Source: Lachnospiraceae bacterium (lineage in GTDB: Bacteria; Bacillota; Clostridia; Lachnospirales; Lachnospiraceae). From it: a DNA stretch of 62,317 nt. Within the stretch, counting starts at the first letter, position 1; each line of letters opens with the position of its first letter. The notes under the pieces were generated by a model that was not told the DNA's origin, did no database searches, and worked only from the letters and a program-made list of their open reading frames with translations. This document shows, in pieces, positions 7,755 to 15,929 of the stretch. Position numbers and translations under genes: made by a program. Where the stretch lies: the NCBI GenBank assembly GCA_017441585.1, contig JAFRWW010000002.1:1-62317 (forward strand), read 5' to 3'.

Positions 7755-8841
7755 TATGATCATATAGTTTAAACCCGCACTCCCGGCAGAATCTGCCGCC
7801 CTGTATTTTTGAGCCGCACTCGGGACAGAAGTTGTATTTCTTAACAGCTTGCGTGTTTTCGGCCGGAATAGCTGTATTTTGTGATGCATTAAGTGCAAAC
7901 AGACCTATTGTGCCGCCGCCTGCAGGATTGCAGGCGGCGTCTTTCATTGCCTCGGCAGTGGCACCTGCCAGATTGGCGGTGCGAAGCTGCGGATCTGTGA
8001 GAGCGGTGGCGAACTGCATTTCACGTATGGTCCCGGTGTCGTTTTCCGTGAGAGTGAAGGTACTAAAGCCTAAGGAAACCAGTTCTATTCCGCGGGATGC
8101 CCTGATCCTTTCGTTGACACGGTCTTTGACCATCTGTGTTAGTTGGGGAAGGAGAGAGGGCAGCTGTGATGCTCTTAACTTTTCGTTGGGATCATTACCC
8201 AGATCACCGACTGCCTGAGTGATGGCATTGTTTACTTCCGGATCCACTACGGATTTGAGGTAACTGACTGTGTAGACCTGTTTTACGTTGCCGATCATTT
8301 TTCTGTATATGATCTCGGGATCAAATATCCTGAAGGAGTAGATGCCTGACATGGTGAGAGTGCAGTCGATATCCACTCCGCTTCTTTCATCCTGTATCCT
8401 GAAAGGGATGCCTTTTTTATCTTCGAATTCGTTTCCCGTGATCTCTTTGGTATTAAGATAGTATACCTTCTGGACTTTGGCCGGGATATCCCCGCCGAAG
8501 GTTATCCGTCGGCCGATCTCACTGCCTACGGATTTAAGGGATGAGCCGCCGAAGATGCTGGGGGAAGCGCCGCTTGAAAATATGTGCTCTCCGGGTTCTT
8601 TATATATGGATATCACTTTTCCGCTGCTCACCACGATGGCCCACTGTCCGTCGGCTACCGCGATCAGAGAACCGTCGGTGATGACATCTTCGCTGCCCTT
8701 ATTGGCGCCACCTGAGGATGCAGATTTAAAGCCTCGTATCATGACCAGATCATTTGGGATGGAATTGCATATGAAGAATTCCTTCCATTGATCTGATGTC
8801 ACCGAACTTACTGATGAAAAGGCTGCCTTGATAATACCCAT
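7747..8841 (-). CDS. SPFH-domain protein with C-terminal zinc ribbon (virion core-like)
   Basis: I start at the ATG at 8841, which follows AGGGGGA at good spacing; the longer frame adds 17 residues without support. The 364-aa product carries an SPFH/Band-7-like domain of the YdjI/virion-core type. N-terminal features are SDQWKEFFICNSIPNDLVMIRG and VADGQWAIVV; central features are KVYYLNTKEITGN and GIYSFRIFDPEI. The C-terminal double CxxC zinc ribbon is CPECG...CRECG in the last 25 residues. Homologues are cytosolic or membrane-associated scaffold proteins of uncertain function, some linked to cell-envelope stress. It is monocistronic, with its own promoter. Confidence 0.75.
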   Translation of the reverse strand: MGIIKAAFSSVSSVTSDQWKEFFICNSIPNDLVMIRGFKSASSGGANKGSEDVITDGSLIAVADGQWAIVVSSGKVISIYKEPGEHIFSSGASPSIFGGSSLKSVGSEIGRRITFGGDIPAKVQKVYYLNTKEITGNEFEDKKGIPFRIQDERSGVDIDCTLTMSGIYSFRIFDPEIIYRKMIGNVKQVYTVSYLKSVVDPEVNNAITQAVGDLGNDPNEKLRASQLPSLLPQLTQMVKDRVNERIRASRGIELVSLGFSTFTLTENDTGTIREMQFATALTDPQLRTANLAGATAEAMKDAACNPAGGGTIGLFALNASQNTAIPAENTQAVKKYNFCPECGSKIQGGRFCRECGFKLYDHIT

Positions 8842-8882
8842 ATCAAAAATCCCCCTGTATAAAGCCTTTTGCCTACGGCCAA

Positions 8883-8911
8883 AGTATACCACTCATTTCC
8901 CAAATCCGCAA
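8883..8911 (-). promoter_or_regulatory. Promoter of the SPFH gene
   Basis: On the minus strand, TTGCGG (8906-8911), a 17-bp spacer and TATACT (8883-8888) sit about 42 bp upstream of the ATG. It is back to back with the promoter at 8927-8955. Confidence 0.5.
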
Positions 8912-8926
8912 AGACTTAAGGTCGGG

Positions 8927-8955
8927 TTGAAAAAGCCGGTGGGCTTGGATATAAT
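8927..8955 (+). promoter_or_regulatory. Promoter of the PNPOx-like gene
   Basis: TTGAAA (8927-8932), 17 bp, TATAAT (8950-8955). It is divergent from the SPFH promoter and about 78 bp upstream of the ATG at 9033. Confidence 0.6.
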
Positions 8956-9032
8956 GGTAGACGGGTACTTTGGATGAGAATAAAATGGTATTTTTTTGTG
9001 AAATAGCAGAATTAAAGGAGGTAGAGATTAAA

Positions 9033-9425
9033 ATGGAAAGAGTAGCAGAGTATTTAAAGCAGGCGGGCACCTATTATCTGGCAACAATGGATGGGGATCA
9101 GCCCAGGGTGCGTCCTTTTGGAACAGTGAATGTATTTGAGGGAAAGCTTTATATCCAGACGGGTAAGTCAAAGGATGTGTCAAAGCAGATCCATGCGAAT
9201 CCGAAGGTGGAGATCTGCGCCTGCACCGGTCCTGAGTGGATACGCATATCAGCCACCCTGGTGGAGGATGACAGGAGAGAAGCCAGAGTATCCATGCTGG
9301 ATGCCTATCCTTCGCTTCAGGCCATGTATTCGCCGGATGATGGAAACACAGAGGTGTTTTATCTTAAGGATGCCACGGCGACCTTCAGTTCCTTTACAAA
9401 GGCGCCTGAGACAGTCACTTTCTGA
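9033..9425 (+). CDS. Pyridoxamine 5'-phosphate oxidase-family flavin-binding protein
   Basis: The ATG at 9033 follows AAAGGAGGTAGAG, so it is preferred to the longer frame from 8970. The 130-aa protein has the split-barrel pattern of small FMN/F420-binding proteins: YYLATMDGDQPRVRPFG, then GKLYIQTGKSKDVSKQI, then VEICACTG and WIRISATLV. Family members bind flavin and reduce small molecules, or act as general stress flavoproteins. The substrate is unknown. It is a single gene with its own promoter. Confidence 0.8.
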   Translation: MERVAEYLKQAGTYYLATMDGDQPRVRPFGTVNVFEGKLYIQTGKSKDVSKQIHANPKVEICACTGPEWIRISATLVEDDRREARVSMLDAYPSLQAMYSPDDGNTEVFYLKDATATFSSFTKAPETVTF

Positions 9426-9464
9426 TATAATTGATTCGGATCATGAAATTGATTTTTTTGGTTG

Positions 9465-9500
9465 CTGTCATTTAAGAGGAATGAAGTGACGAATAATCTT
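9465..9500 (+). repeat. Dispersed TGTCATT...GAAGTGACGAA.AATCTT repeat, copy 1
   Basis: A degenerate copy of the family also seen at 14350-14422, 22683-22711, 28995-29050, 46430-46453 and 49984-50088. It lies between the PNPOx-like gene and the ribosome binding site of the next gene. Confidence 0.55.
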
Positions 9501-9515
9501 GTCAGGAGGTGCAAA

Positions 9516-10478
9516 ATGAAAGCAGTATATCTTGAAGAAAAGGCAGTGAACAGGGGGGATATCTCTCTTGAGCCCATCACATCAATAGTTGAGACCACAG
9601 TGTATGAAAATACTACCGAGGTCGATAAGTTTGAGCATATCGGTGACGCTGAGGCTGTGTTTACAAACAAGGTGATATTTGACGCCGATACCTTTGATAA
9701 ACTTCCGAATCTAAAATACATAGGCGTGTGTGCCACGGGATATAATGTGATAGATCTGGAAGCCGCCAGAAGGCATGGGGTCACGGTGACCAATGTGCCT
9801 GCGTACAGTACCGAGTCCGTGGCACAGCTGGCCTGGGGATTTATCTTAGAGTGCGCCGGCAGGATCAGCGAGCACAGCGATAGCGTGCATAAGGGAGACT
9901 GGGTGAAGTCTGAGACCTTCTGTTATTGGTTGAGTCCCGTGACTGAACTGGCGGGTAAGACCATAGGTATTCTGGGCTTTGGCAATATAGGCAGCAGGAT
10001 GGCCGAGATAGCGCTGGCTTTCAGGATGAAGGTGCTGGTGCATACCGCCCATCCGGAAAAATATGCAGATGATAATCCTGATGTAAGGTTTGTTACGATC
10101 GATGAACTGTGGGCAGAATCAGACGTCATCACCCTTCATGCTCCCATGAATGATGAGACTTCACGCATCATCCGCAGTGAAAATATAGAAAAGATGAAGG
10201 ATGGAGTGATCCTTATCAATGTGTCCAGAGGCGGTCTGGTGGATGAACAGGATTTATCGGACGCTCTTAAAAGCGGTAAGATCGCAGCGGCAGCGGCGGA
10301 TGTGGTGTCTGTGGAGCCGATGCGCGCCGACAATCCTCTGCTCACGGCACCGAACATGGTGATCACCCCTCACATGGCCTGGGCCAGTGTGGAGGCCAGA
10401 CGCCGTCTTATCGATGTGGTGGCTGATAATTTCAAATCCTTCCTGGAGGGTAATACCAGGAATTCCCTGACTGATTAA
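9516..10478 (+). CDS. D-2-hydroxyacid dehydrogenase (glycerate dehydrogenase-like)
   Basis: The ATG at 9516 follows CAGGAGG; the frame from 9462 only adds residues read out of a dispersed repeat. The 320-aa enzyme has the NAD-binding glycine motif GILGFGNIGSRMAEIA (near residue 150). The catalytic elements are INVSRGGLVDEQDL (Arg), VEPMRADNPL (Glu) and ITPHMAWAS (His). It belongs to the D-isomer-specific 2-hydroxyacid dehydrogenases, closest in pattern to HprA/glycerate dehydrogenases that interconvert hydroxypyruvate and glycerate. The substrate cannot be fixed from sequence. Confidence 0.85.
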   Translation: MKAVYLEEKAVNRGDISLEPITSIVETTVYENTTEVDKFEHIGDAEAVFTNKVIFDADTFDKLPNLKYIGVCATGYNVIDLEAARRHGVTVTNVPAYSTESVAQLAWGFILECAGRISEHSDSVHKGDWVKSETFCYWLSPVTELAGKTIGILGFGNIGSRMAEIALAFRMKVLVHTAHPEKYADDNPDVRFVTIDELWAESDVITLHAPMNDETSRIIRSENIEKMKDGVILINVSRGGLVDEQDLSDALKSGKIAAAAADVVSVEPMRADNPLLTAPNMVITPHMAWASVEARRRLIDVVADNFKSFLEGNTRNSLTD

Positions 10479-10531
10479 AATCTTAAGAAAACAGATTTCC
10501 TGTTTTGTAAAAATATATTTGCTGCCACTAA

Positions 10532-10565
10532 ACCTATTGACATAGTAGGTAAAAGGGATTATAAT
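10532..10565 (+). promoter_or_regulatory. Promoter and palindromic operator of the nifS/nifU-like genes
   Basis: TTGACA (10537-10542), 17 bp, TATAAT (10560-10565) is a consensus promoter. The -35 box is embedded in the palindrome ACCTATTGACATAGTAGGT (10532-10550; arms ACCTA/TAGGT). The same CCTATT half-site occurs in the rrf2 promoter (12891-12915), so this is probably the operator of that Rrf2 protein. Confidence 0.65.
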
Positions 10566-10602
10566 ACCTCCTGTATTAATAAAACAGTGAGGTGATAGTA
10601 TT

Positions 10603-11784
10603 TTGGATAAGTTAATATATATGGATAATGCGGCTACCACAAGGGTGGAGCCGGAGGTTTTGAATGAGATGCTTCCGTATTTCAGTGAGGAGTATGGTAA
10701 TCCCTCCAGTGCCTATTCCTTTTCAGGCAGGATAGCTAAGAAGGTTGCAGCTGCCAGAGAGAGCATAGCCGGGGCTATAGGCGCAAAGGATACGGAAGTT
10801 TTTTTTACGGCAGGCGGCAGTGAGTCGGATAACTGGGCCATCAAGGGCGTGGCCGATGCTCTTAAGGTAAAAGGAAATCATATAATAACCACAAAGATAG
10901 AGCATCACGCCGTACTCCATACCTGCGAATTTCTGGAAAAGCACGGATTCGAAGTGACCTATCTTTCTGTGGATGAAAACGGGGTGGTGAGCATCGATGA
11001 GCTAAAGGCTGCCATCAGACCCTCCACCATCCTGATATCCGTGATGTTTGCAAATAATGAGATAGGTACTCTGGAACCTGTAGCACAGATCGGTCATGTG
11101 GCACATGAGCATGGTATAGTCTTTCATACCGACGCCGTTCAGGCCTTCGGACATCAGCCGATCAATGTGGATGAACTGAATATCGACCTGCTCTCCGCCA
11201 GCGCCCATAAGCTGGGAGGACCCAAGGGCGTGGGGCTTTTGTATGTCAGATCCGGCGTAAAGCTTTCCAATCTGATCCACGGAGGCGCCCAGGAAAAGGG
11301 ACGCAGGGCCGGAACCACCAATGCTTTTGGAATCATCGGTTTCGCAAAGGCTATGGAGCTGGCTACCCTTGGGATGGAAAAGAATAACGCCCATGAAGCG
11401 CAGCTTCGTGATCATCTTATTAAGCGTGTCCTTGAGGAGATACCATATGTAAAACTGAATGGACATCCTACTGACAGGCTGTCCAATAATGCGAACTTCT
11501 CTTTCCGTTTTGTGGAAGGTGAATCCCTTCTTATCATGCTTGATCAGAAGGGGATATGCGCATCATCGGGATCTGCCTGCACCTCCGGATCTTTGGACCC
11601 GTCCCATGTGCTGCTGGCCATAGGCCTGCCCCATGAGATAGCCCATGGATCGGTGAGGCTCACCTTGTCAAAGGATAATACGATGGAAGAGGTGGATTAT
11701 GTGGTGGATTCACTTAAGCAGATAGTGGAATGGCTCCGAGGCATGTCCCCTCTGTATGAGGATTTTGTGAAGAAGAATAAGTGA
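10603..11784 (+). CDS. nifS: Cysteine desulfurase (NifS/IscS type)
   Basis: This PLP enzyme takes sulfur from cysteine and passes it to the scaffold encoded next door. The start is TTG at 10603, eight bases after GAGGTGA; the ATG at 10621 would be too far from that site. The 393-aa protein begins LIYMDNAATTRVEPEV. It has the GGSESDN loop, HHAVLHTCEFL with the PLP-stacking His, and the Schiff-base lysine in SASAHKLGGPKGVG. The catalytic cysteine lies in ASSGSACTSGSLDPSHVL, the longer-loop (group I) arrangement. It is followed after 86 bp by the U-type scaffold gene. The likely controller is the Rrf2 regulator downstream, through the operator over the -35 box. Confidence 0.93.
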   Translation: MDKLIYMDNAATTRVEPEVLNEMLPYFSEEYGNPSSAYSFSGRIAKKVAAARESIAGAIGAKDTEVFFTAGGSESDNWAIKGVADALKVKGNHIITTKIEHHAVLHTCEFLEKHGFEVTYLSVDENGVVSIDELKAAIRPSTILISVMFANNEIGTLEPVAQIGHVAHEHGIVFHTDAVQAFGHQPINVDELNIDLLSASAHKLGGPKGVGLLYVRSGVKLSNLIHGGAQEKGRRAGTTNAFGIIGFAKAMELATLGMEKNNAHEAQLRDHLIKRVLEEIPYVKLNGHPTDRLSNNANFSFRFVEGESLLIMLDQKGICASSGSACTSGSLDPSHVLLAIGLPHEIAHGSVRLTLSKDNTMEEVDYVVDSLKQIVEWLRGMSPLYEDFVKKNK

Positions 11785-11870
11785 AGGTTTATTTGTGGTT
11801 TGTGATGATGGGAATAATGCAGAAAAGCAATATTTGAAAAGCAATATATGTAAAAGGAAAAGGTGAAAAA

Positions 11871-12332
11871 ATGAGTCAGGTGACTGAATACAGTGAAAAG
11901 GTGATGGATCATTTTTCGAACCCCAGAAATGTGGGTGAGATGGAAAATCCGTCGGGAGTAGGTACGGTGGGTAACGCCAAATGCGGCGATATCATGAGGA
12001 TGTACCTTGATATAGATGAGAATCAGGTGGTGAGGGATGCAAAGTTTAAGACCTTTGGATGCGGCGCCGCCATAGCCACCAGTTCCATGGCTACGGAGCT
12101 GGTAAAGGGCAAGACCATAGCCGACGCCATGGAAGTTACAAACCAGGCGGTGATGGAAGCTTTGGGAGGTCTTCCGCCCGTGAAGGTGCACTGTTCGCTT
12201 TTGGCTCAGGAGGCCATACATGCGGCGCTCTGGGATTATTCACAGAAGAATGATGTGGTGATTGAGGGTTTGAAAGCACCGGTGAATGACATAGAGGAGA
12301 CGGAAGAGTATTATCAGACGCCGGGTGAATAG
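11871..12332 (+). CDS. nifU: Iron-sulfur cluster scaffold protein (NifU/IscU type)
   Basis: The 153-aa protein is a U-type scaffold with the three cluster cysteines in GNAKCGDIMRMYL, TFGCGAAIATSS and VHCSLLAQEAI. It assembles [2Fe-2S]/[4Fe-4S] clusters with sulfur from the upstream desulfurase. The LPPVK motif used by chaperone systems is present (GGLPPVKVHC). The frame ends at a TAG (12330-12332). The same frame stays open for 27 more codons of unusually Trp/Asp-rich sequence to a TAA at 12414-12416, so the visible stop may truncate a longer C-terminus. A strong terminator follows at 12444. Confidence 0.93.
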   Translation: MSQVTEYSEKVMDHFSNPRNVGEMENPSGVGTVGNAKCGDIMRMYLDIDENQVVRDAKFKTFGCGAAIATSSMATELVKGKTIADAMEVTNQAVMEALGGLPPVKVHCSLLAQEAIHAALWDYSQKNDVVIEGLKAPVNDIEETEEYYQTPGE

Positions 12333-12416
12333 AGTTCCCCTTTCGAAAAACCTTATTACTGGAATGATATGGACGAAGATGTTTGGTACTGGAACGGGGA
12401 AGAAAATGACTGGTAA
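12333..12416 (+). other. Trp/Asp-rich in-frame extension after the nifU TAG stop
   Basis: Directly after the scaffold gene's TAG the same frame continues for 27 codons with five Trp, four Tyr/Phe and about nine acidic residues (core YYWNDMDEDVWYWNG) before TAA. Such composition is unlikely in random intergenic DNA. It is either a C-terminal tail cut off by an amber mutation or a remnant of one. Confidence 0.4.
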
Positions 12417-12443
12417 GATAAGGAAAACAGTTATGGATTAAAT

Positions 12444-12485
12444 AAATTGAGTGATCTGTTTATAACAGATCACTCAATTTTTTTT
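12444..12485. terminator. Bidirectional terminator between nifU and rrf2
   Basis: A perfect 17-bp stem (12444-12460 with 12464-12480), a 3-nt loop and a flanking T-run. It serves the nifS-nifU transcript on the plus strand. The right arm also encodes the last codons of the convergent rrf2 gene (KLSDLL plus stop). Confidence 0.92.
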
Positions 12486-12855
12486 CATAGAAGAAATCGT
12501 GTACCATGTGGTCGTATTCTTCCCACATCGGCAGGGTCTGACATTTGTCCTTCCTGGGGCAGTCTATGTTTTTATCTGCCAGACATGCAACGGATGAAAG
12601 GGGGCCCTCCATGAGTTCCAATATCTCGCCCACTGTATATTCTTCGGGCTTACGGCACATCTTATATCCGCCGCCTTTGCCGCTAGCTCCCTTTAACAGG
12701 CCGCCGGAAACCATGTCCTTTACGATGATCTCCAGATATTTTTTGGAAATGTCCTGTCTCTCGGCGATGTCCTTAAGGGGAGTATAACCATCGTTCCCGT
12801 TCTGTGCCAGATCCAGCATCACTCTCAGCGCGTATCTTCCTTTTGTGGATATCAA
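12460..12855 (-). CDS. iscR: Rrf2-family Fe-S/cysteine regulator (IscR-like)
   Basis: The 131-aa protein starts MISTKGRYALRVMLDLA, the N-terminal helix typical of Rrf2 repressors. It has a winged helix (IAERQDISKKYLEIIVKDM, then GLLKGASGKGGGYKM) and three cysteines spaced C-x7-C-x5-C (VACLADKNIDCPRKDKC). Those cysteines could ligate an Fe-S cluster, as in IscR (which has C-x5-C-x5-C). It is convergent with the nifS-nifU pair. A palindrome in its own promoter shares half-sites with the nifS promoter, which suggests autoregulation and repression of cluster assembly when clusters are plentiful. A cysteine-metabolism role (CymR type) is less likely given the cysteines. Confidence 0.85.
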   Translation of the reverse strand: MISTKGRYALRVMLDLAQNGNDGYTPLKDIAERQDISKKYLEIIVKDMVSGGLLKGASGKGGGYKMCRKPEEYTVGEILELMEGPLSSVACLADKNIDCPRKDKCQTLPMWEEYDHMVHDFFYEKKLSDLL

Positions 12856-12890
12856 TTTTATTTCACCTGCCTTTCTGTTAAGCTTATTTA

Positions 12891-12922
12891 CCTATTATAC
12901 CGCAAGGTGAATAGGCAATCAA
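12891..12922 (-). promoter_or_regulatory. rrf2 promoter with inverted CCTATT/AATAGG operator
   Basis: On the minus strand, TTGATT (12917-12922), 17 bp, TATAAT (12894-12899). CCTATT at 12891-12896 and AATAGG at 12910-12915 form an inverted pair covering the -10 box and spacer. The half-site matches the one in the nifS promoter. Confidence 0.6.
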
Positions 12923-12992
12923 GAGCAAAAGTGTGAAATCTTGTAAAAAAAAGGCGTGTAGTGTAAAATATTTAAGGGAGATTTTTGACAGG

Positions 12993-13472
12993 ATGAAAAA
13001 GATCAGGATAGCAGCTTTTGTGCTGATGGTGATATGGATGGGTTACATTTTTGCCATGTCGCAAAGAACTGCTGATGAATCGACTAAAGACAGCGAAAAG
13101 GTCGGCGCCTTTATCGGAAAGATGGTGGTGCCGAATTTTGAAAAACTGGATGAAGAGGCGCAGCATGAATTTGTGGTCAGGATAGATCACGACGTGAGGA
13201 AGACGGCTCATTTTCTGGAGTATGCATTGCTGGGTATACTTGCTTTTTTTGTGTTTTATGACGGTGTGGGTGAGCATGGCATCTTTTGCATCAAAGCATT
13301 TTCCGTTGCGTTTTTTTATTCTGTCACGGATGAGTTCCATCAGTTGTTTATCTCCGGAAGATCGGGACAGTTTTCGGATGTTTTCATAGATTCCATGGGA
13401 GCCCTGGCGGGACTTTTGGCGGTGACGGCGGGGGTTGCCTTGATCGCGAAACTAAGAAATGAGAAAAAATAA
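12993..13472 (+). CDS. VanZ-family membrane protein
   Basis: The frame opens at 12933, but the ATG at 12993 (after GGGAG and immediately before MKKIRIAAFVLMVIWMGYIFAMS) places the first membrane segment at the N-terminus, so I choose it. The 159-aa product shows the VanZ pattern. It has FAMSQRTADES, the conserved RKTAHFLEYALLG with a membrane-embedded His/Glu, SVTDEFHQLFISGRSGQFSDVFIDSMGA, and a last membrane helix. VanZ-like proteins are linked to glycopeptide tolerance and envelope biology, but their reaction is unknown. The next gene overlaps by 14 nt, so the two are cotranscribed. Confidence 0.8.
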   Translation: MKKIRIAAFVLMVIWMGYIFAMSQRTADESTKDSEKVGAFIGKMVVPNFEKLDEEAQHEFVVRIDHDVRKTAHFLEYALLGILAFFVFYDGVGEHGIFCIKAFSVAFFYSVTDEFHQLFISGRSGQFSDVFIDSMGALAGLLAVTAGVALIAKLRNEKK

Positions 13473-14352
13473 GACTGTTTATAATTGCATAAATGCTATA
13501 GTTGTATTGCTGACGATCTTCTTTTTTATCAGGGAGTTTTACGGTAAAGATGGTCTGCCCGGCATGGGAGATGTGTCCGCTGTAGTTTTGCTGGTGGTGA
13601 CGGTTTTTCTGGTACACGCCATTAAAGCCTGCAGGCTGTATCTGGCATTGTATGGGAACGGACTTTCTTTTTCGGAGTATCTTAAAACCTATGCAAAGGT
13701 GACGCCGGTCAGTGTGATCCTGCCCTTTAAGCTGGGTGAGTTTTTCAGGATGTACTGTTACGGTGAAAAACTGGGAAGCTTTCTTAAGGGTATCGTGATC
13801 ATTCTTTTTGACCGGTTCATGGATACTGCGGCGCTGGTGACCATGATCTTTTTGATAAGAGGCTTATCCGGCGGTCGGATATTATATCCCGTGTATTTCT
13901 TTGTACTGTTTCTGGTCACGGCACTTTTGATCTATCTGGTATTTCCGGGGGTGTATTCTTTTTGGAAAAAATGGTTTCTCGGGGCAAAGGCCACGGAGAA
14001 TAAATTAAGGGCGCTAAAACTTTTGGAGATGCTCAACAGAGTATATAAGGAGATAAGATCAGTGTCCGCAGGAAGGGGCGCCATCCTGTATTTCATGTCG
14101 GTGGCAGCCTGGGCAGTGGAGCTGGGAAGCGTGGCTTTGAGGACGGGTTTGTCGGGGGTATCCGATGCGGGGGCGTCTGTTGCGGGGTCATCTCTTGCCG
14201 GGGATGTGCTTTCGGATTATCTGATGTGCGCCATGGGCAGTGGCTCGTCGCAGCTTTTGCGGGAGTTTGTTTTCGTCAGCGTGGTGATGATGGTGGCGCT
14301 GTATGTGGTGATAAAGATCCTTCGGCTGTCGCCTCAGGATGACAGAGGATAA
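13459..14352 (+). CDS. Flippase-like LPG_synthase_TM (UPF0104) membrane protein
   Basis: The 297-aa protein has about seven hydrophobic segments and the hallmarks of the lysylphosphatidylglycerol-synthetase transmembrane/AglD family: KACRLYLALYGNGLSFSEYLKTYAK and PFKLGEFFRMYCYGEKLG near residues 55-115. These proteins are thought to move or modify lipid-linked substrates. It overlaps the VanZ-like gene by 14 nt. The C-terminal codons (SPQDDRG and the stop) come from a copy of the dispersed CTCAGGATGACA repeat, so the natural C-terminus was probably replaced. Confidence 0.7.
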   Translation: MRKNKTVYNCINAIVVLLTIFFFIREFYGKDGLPGMGDVSAVVLLVVTVFLVHAIKACRLYLALYGNGLSFSEYLKTYAKVTPVSVILPFKLGEFFRMYCYGEKLGSFLKGIVIILFDRFMDTAALVTMIFLIRGLSGGRILYPVYFFVLFLVTALLIYLVFPGVYSFWKKWFLGAKATENKLRALKLLEMLNRVYKEIRSVSAGRGAILYFMSVAAWAVELGSVALRTGLSGVSDAGASVAGSSLAGDVLSDYLMCAMGSGSSQLLREFVFVSVVMMVALYVVIKILRLSPQDDRG

Positions 14353-14422
14353 AAGTCTCAGGATGACAGAGGGTAAAAGCCTCAGGATGACAGGGAATAA
14401 GAATTTCGGGATGACAGGGGAT
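14334..14422 (-). repeat. Four tandem CTCAGGATGACAG units of the dispersed repeat
   Basis: Units at about 14334, 14358, 14382 and 14406 share (CT)C(A/G)GGATGACAG(A/G)G and are spaced 24 bp. The core is the inverse of TGTCATCCTGAG seen at 50038-50088. The first unit lies inside the 3' end of the preceding gene. Confidence 0.7.
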
Positions 14423-14430
14423 AATGTGAT

Positions 14431-15888
14431 ATGAAAGTATTCATAGTATTTGATGATACGGGAAAAAAGAGCGAGATGGTGGCGGACATCATCGGAAACA
14501 AGGGCTTTTCCGATGTGGTGGTGAAAAAACAGCGGCTGGAGGAAAGATACCGTCTGGAACTTGAAAAGGTATACGGTTCTCTTGTGTTCAGACGCCTTCG
14601 TTCCTTTTTTGAATATCCGGAGCTCATTAAGGAACTGGAACTGTATGAGGCATCCGACATGAGGGTGGTTCATTGTTTTTCAAACTATCTGATAGCCGAC
14701 CCTCAAAAGGCGCTTCTTTCCTTTAAGAAACTTGAATATATCGATGAGCCTTACGGCATGCTTTTTGAGGGACGTTCTGTGGCGGCTTTGTTTGCCGATG
14801 TTCCGTCTTATATCAGGTTTTGTAAGAATGCCATGTCGGGACAGAAGGCCTGGGATATGGCCAGGTCCATGAGCGCAAATTTTGAGGCGGAGGGTCTCAT
14901 TGATATAGGCGATATTCAAAATTTTATTCAGTGCATAACAGGTGATTTTGATTCCAGATATTTTAATTCCCTTAAGGAAGATGAGTATACGGTGACCAAG
15001 ACGTCCTCCGATAAGAAGAAGCTAAAGGCAGAGTATGATTTTTATCATCTGCTTCCGGATGACATGAAGTTCTGGTTTGTGATGCCTTTTGATTATAAAG
15101 AAAATGGGGACAGTGCATCCTATACCATGGAGAGGCTTCATATGACGGATCTTGCCATAAAGTGGGTACATGGGTCCATGGATGAGGCGGAATTTTGTGC
15201 CCTGATGGATAAGTATTTTTACTTTTTCAGCTGCAGGCATTCAAAGGAGTGCAAAAAGAAAGAAGCGGAAAAAGTGGCCGCCGCCCTTTATGAAGATAAG
15301 GTGAGGGACAGATTTGAACAGCTTCAAAAGCATCCCGATTTTAAAAAATTAAAGGCTCTTCTTGACGCTTCAGGGAATATAGATCTCGATGATCTTTTCA
15401 ATAGGTATTTTGAACTTAAAAACAGGATAGAAGCCAGGGTGGTAAAAAAGCAGCAGCTGGTGATAGGACATGGAGATCCCTGCTTTGCAAATGCGCTGTA
15501 TAACCGCTCGGCCAACATTCTTAAATTCATAGATCCCAAGGGGGCAAACAGTGAGAAGGAGCTGTGGACCGACGCCTATTATGATGTGGCGAAATTAAGC
15601 CATTCGGTCTGTGGCAGGTATGATTTTTTCAACAACGGAATGTTTGATATAAAGATAGACACCGATCTGTCTTATGTGTTGGAAATTCCTTTTGATAATT
15701 CGATGTATAAGGAAGTTTTTTTGAAAAAGGCGGCGGAGAATGGCTTTGATCCGCTGCTGGTGAGAGTGTACGAGGCGTCGCTGTTTCTGTCCATGCTCCC
15801 GCTCCATATGGATAATCCCCACAAGGTGCTGGGCTTCATCCTGAACGCTGCCGGGATATTGGATGAGATAGACAGAGGCGGTGTTTAA
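14431..15888 (+). CDS. Unknown protein with phosphotransferase-like (APH fold) C-terminal domain
   Basis: The 485-aa protein is not a family I can name. The second half carries VIGHGDPCFANALYNR (near residue 345) followed 14 residues later by FIDPKGANSE. This reproduces the HGDxxxxN catalytic loop and the metal-binding D of aminoglycoside/choline-kinase-like phosphotransferases. The first 190 residues look like a small alpha/beta domain (MKVFIVFDDTGKKSEMVADI, DVPSYIRF). That is compatible with a capsule- or sugar-phosphate-type enzyme. The neighbours are a lipid-flippase-like protein and a flavoprotein. The substrate is unknown. The sequence supports kinase chemistry, not a pathway. Confidence 0.55.
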   Translation: MKVFIVFDDTGKKSEMVADIIGNKGFSDVVVKKQRLEERYRLELEKVYGSLVFRRLRSFFEYPELIKELELYEASDMRVVHCFSNYLIADPQKALLSFKKLEYIDEPYGMLFEGRSVAALFADVPSYIRFCKNAMSGQKAWDMARSMSANFEAEGLIDIGDIQNFIQCITGDFDSRYFNSLKEDEYTVTKTSSDKKKLKAEYDFYHLLPDDMKFWFVMPFDYKENGDSASYTMERLHMTDLAIKWVHGSMDEAEFCALMDKYFYFFSCRHSKECKKKEAEKVAAALYEDKVRDRFEQLQKHPDFKKLKALLDASGNIDLDDLFNRYFELKNRIEARVVKKQQLVIGHGDPCFANALYNRSANILKFIDPKGANSEKELWTDAYYDVAKLSHSVCGRYDFFNNGMFDIKIDTDLSYVLEIPFDNSMYKEVFLKKAAENGFDPLLVRVYEASLFLSMLPLHMDNPHKVLGFILNAAGILDEIDRGGV

Positions 15889-15929
15889 AAATACAATTAA
15901 CAAATTATATTTGATAAAGGAGGTTTGTG

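Noticed and set aside
3437..12332. General recoding of TAG as sense
   Set aside because: Many genes in the window end in TAG with no coding-like continuation (for example at 7674, 29838 and 31533), so the two suggestive cases are treated as individual events.
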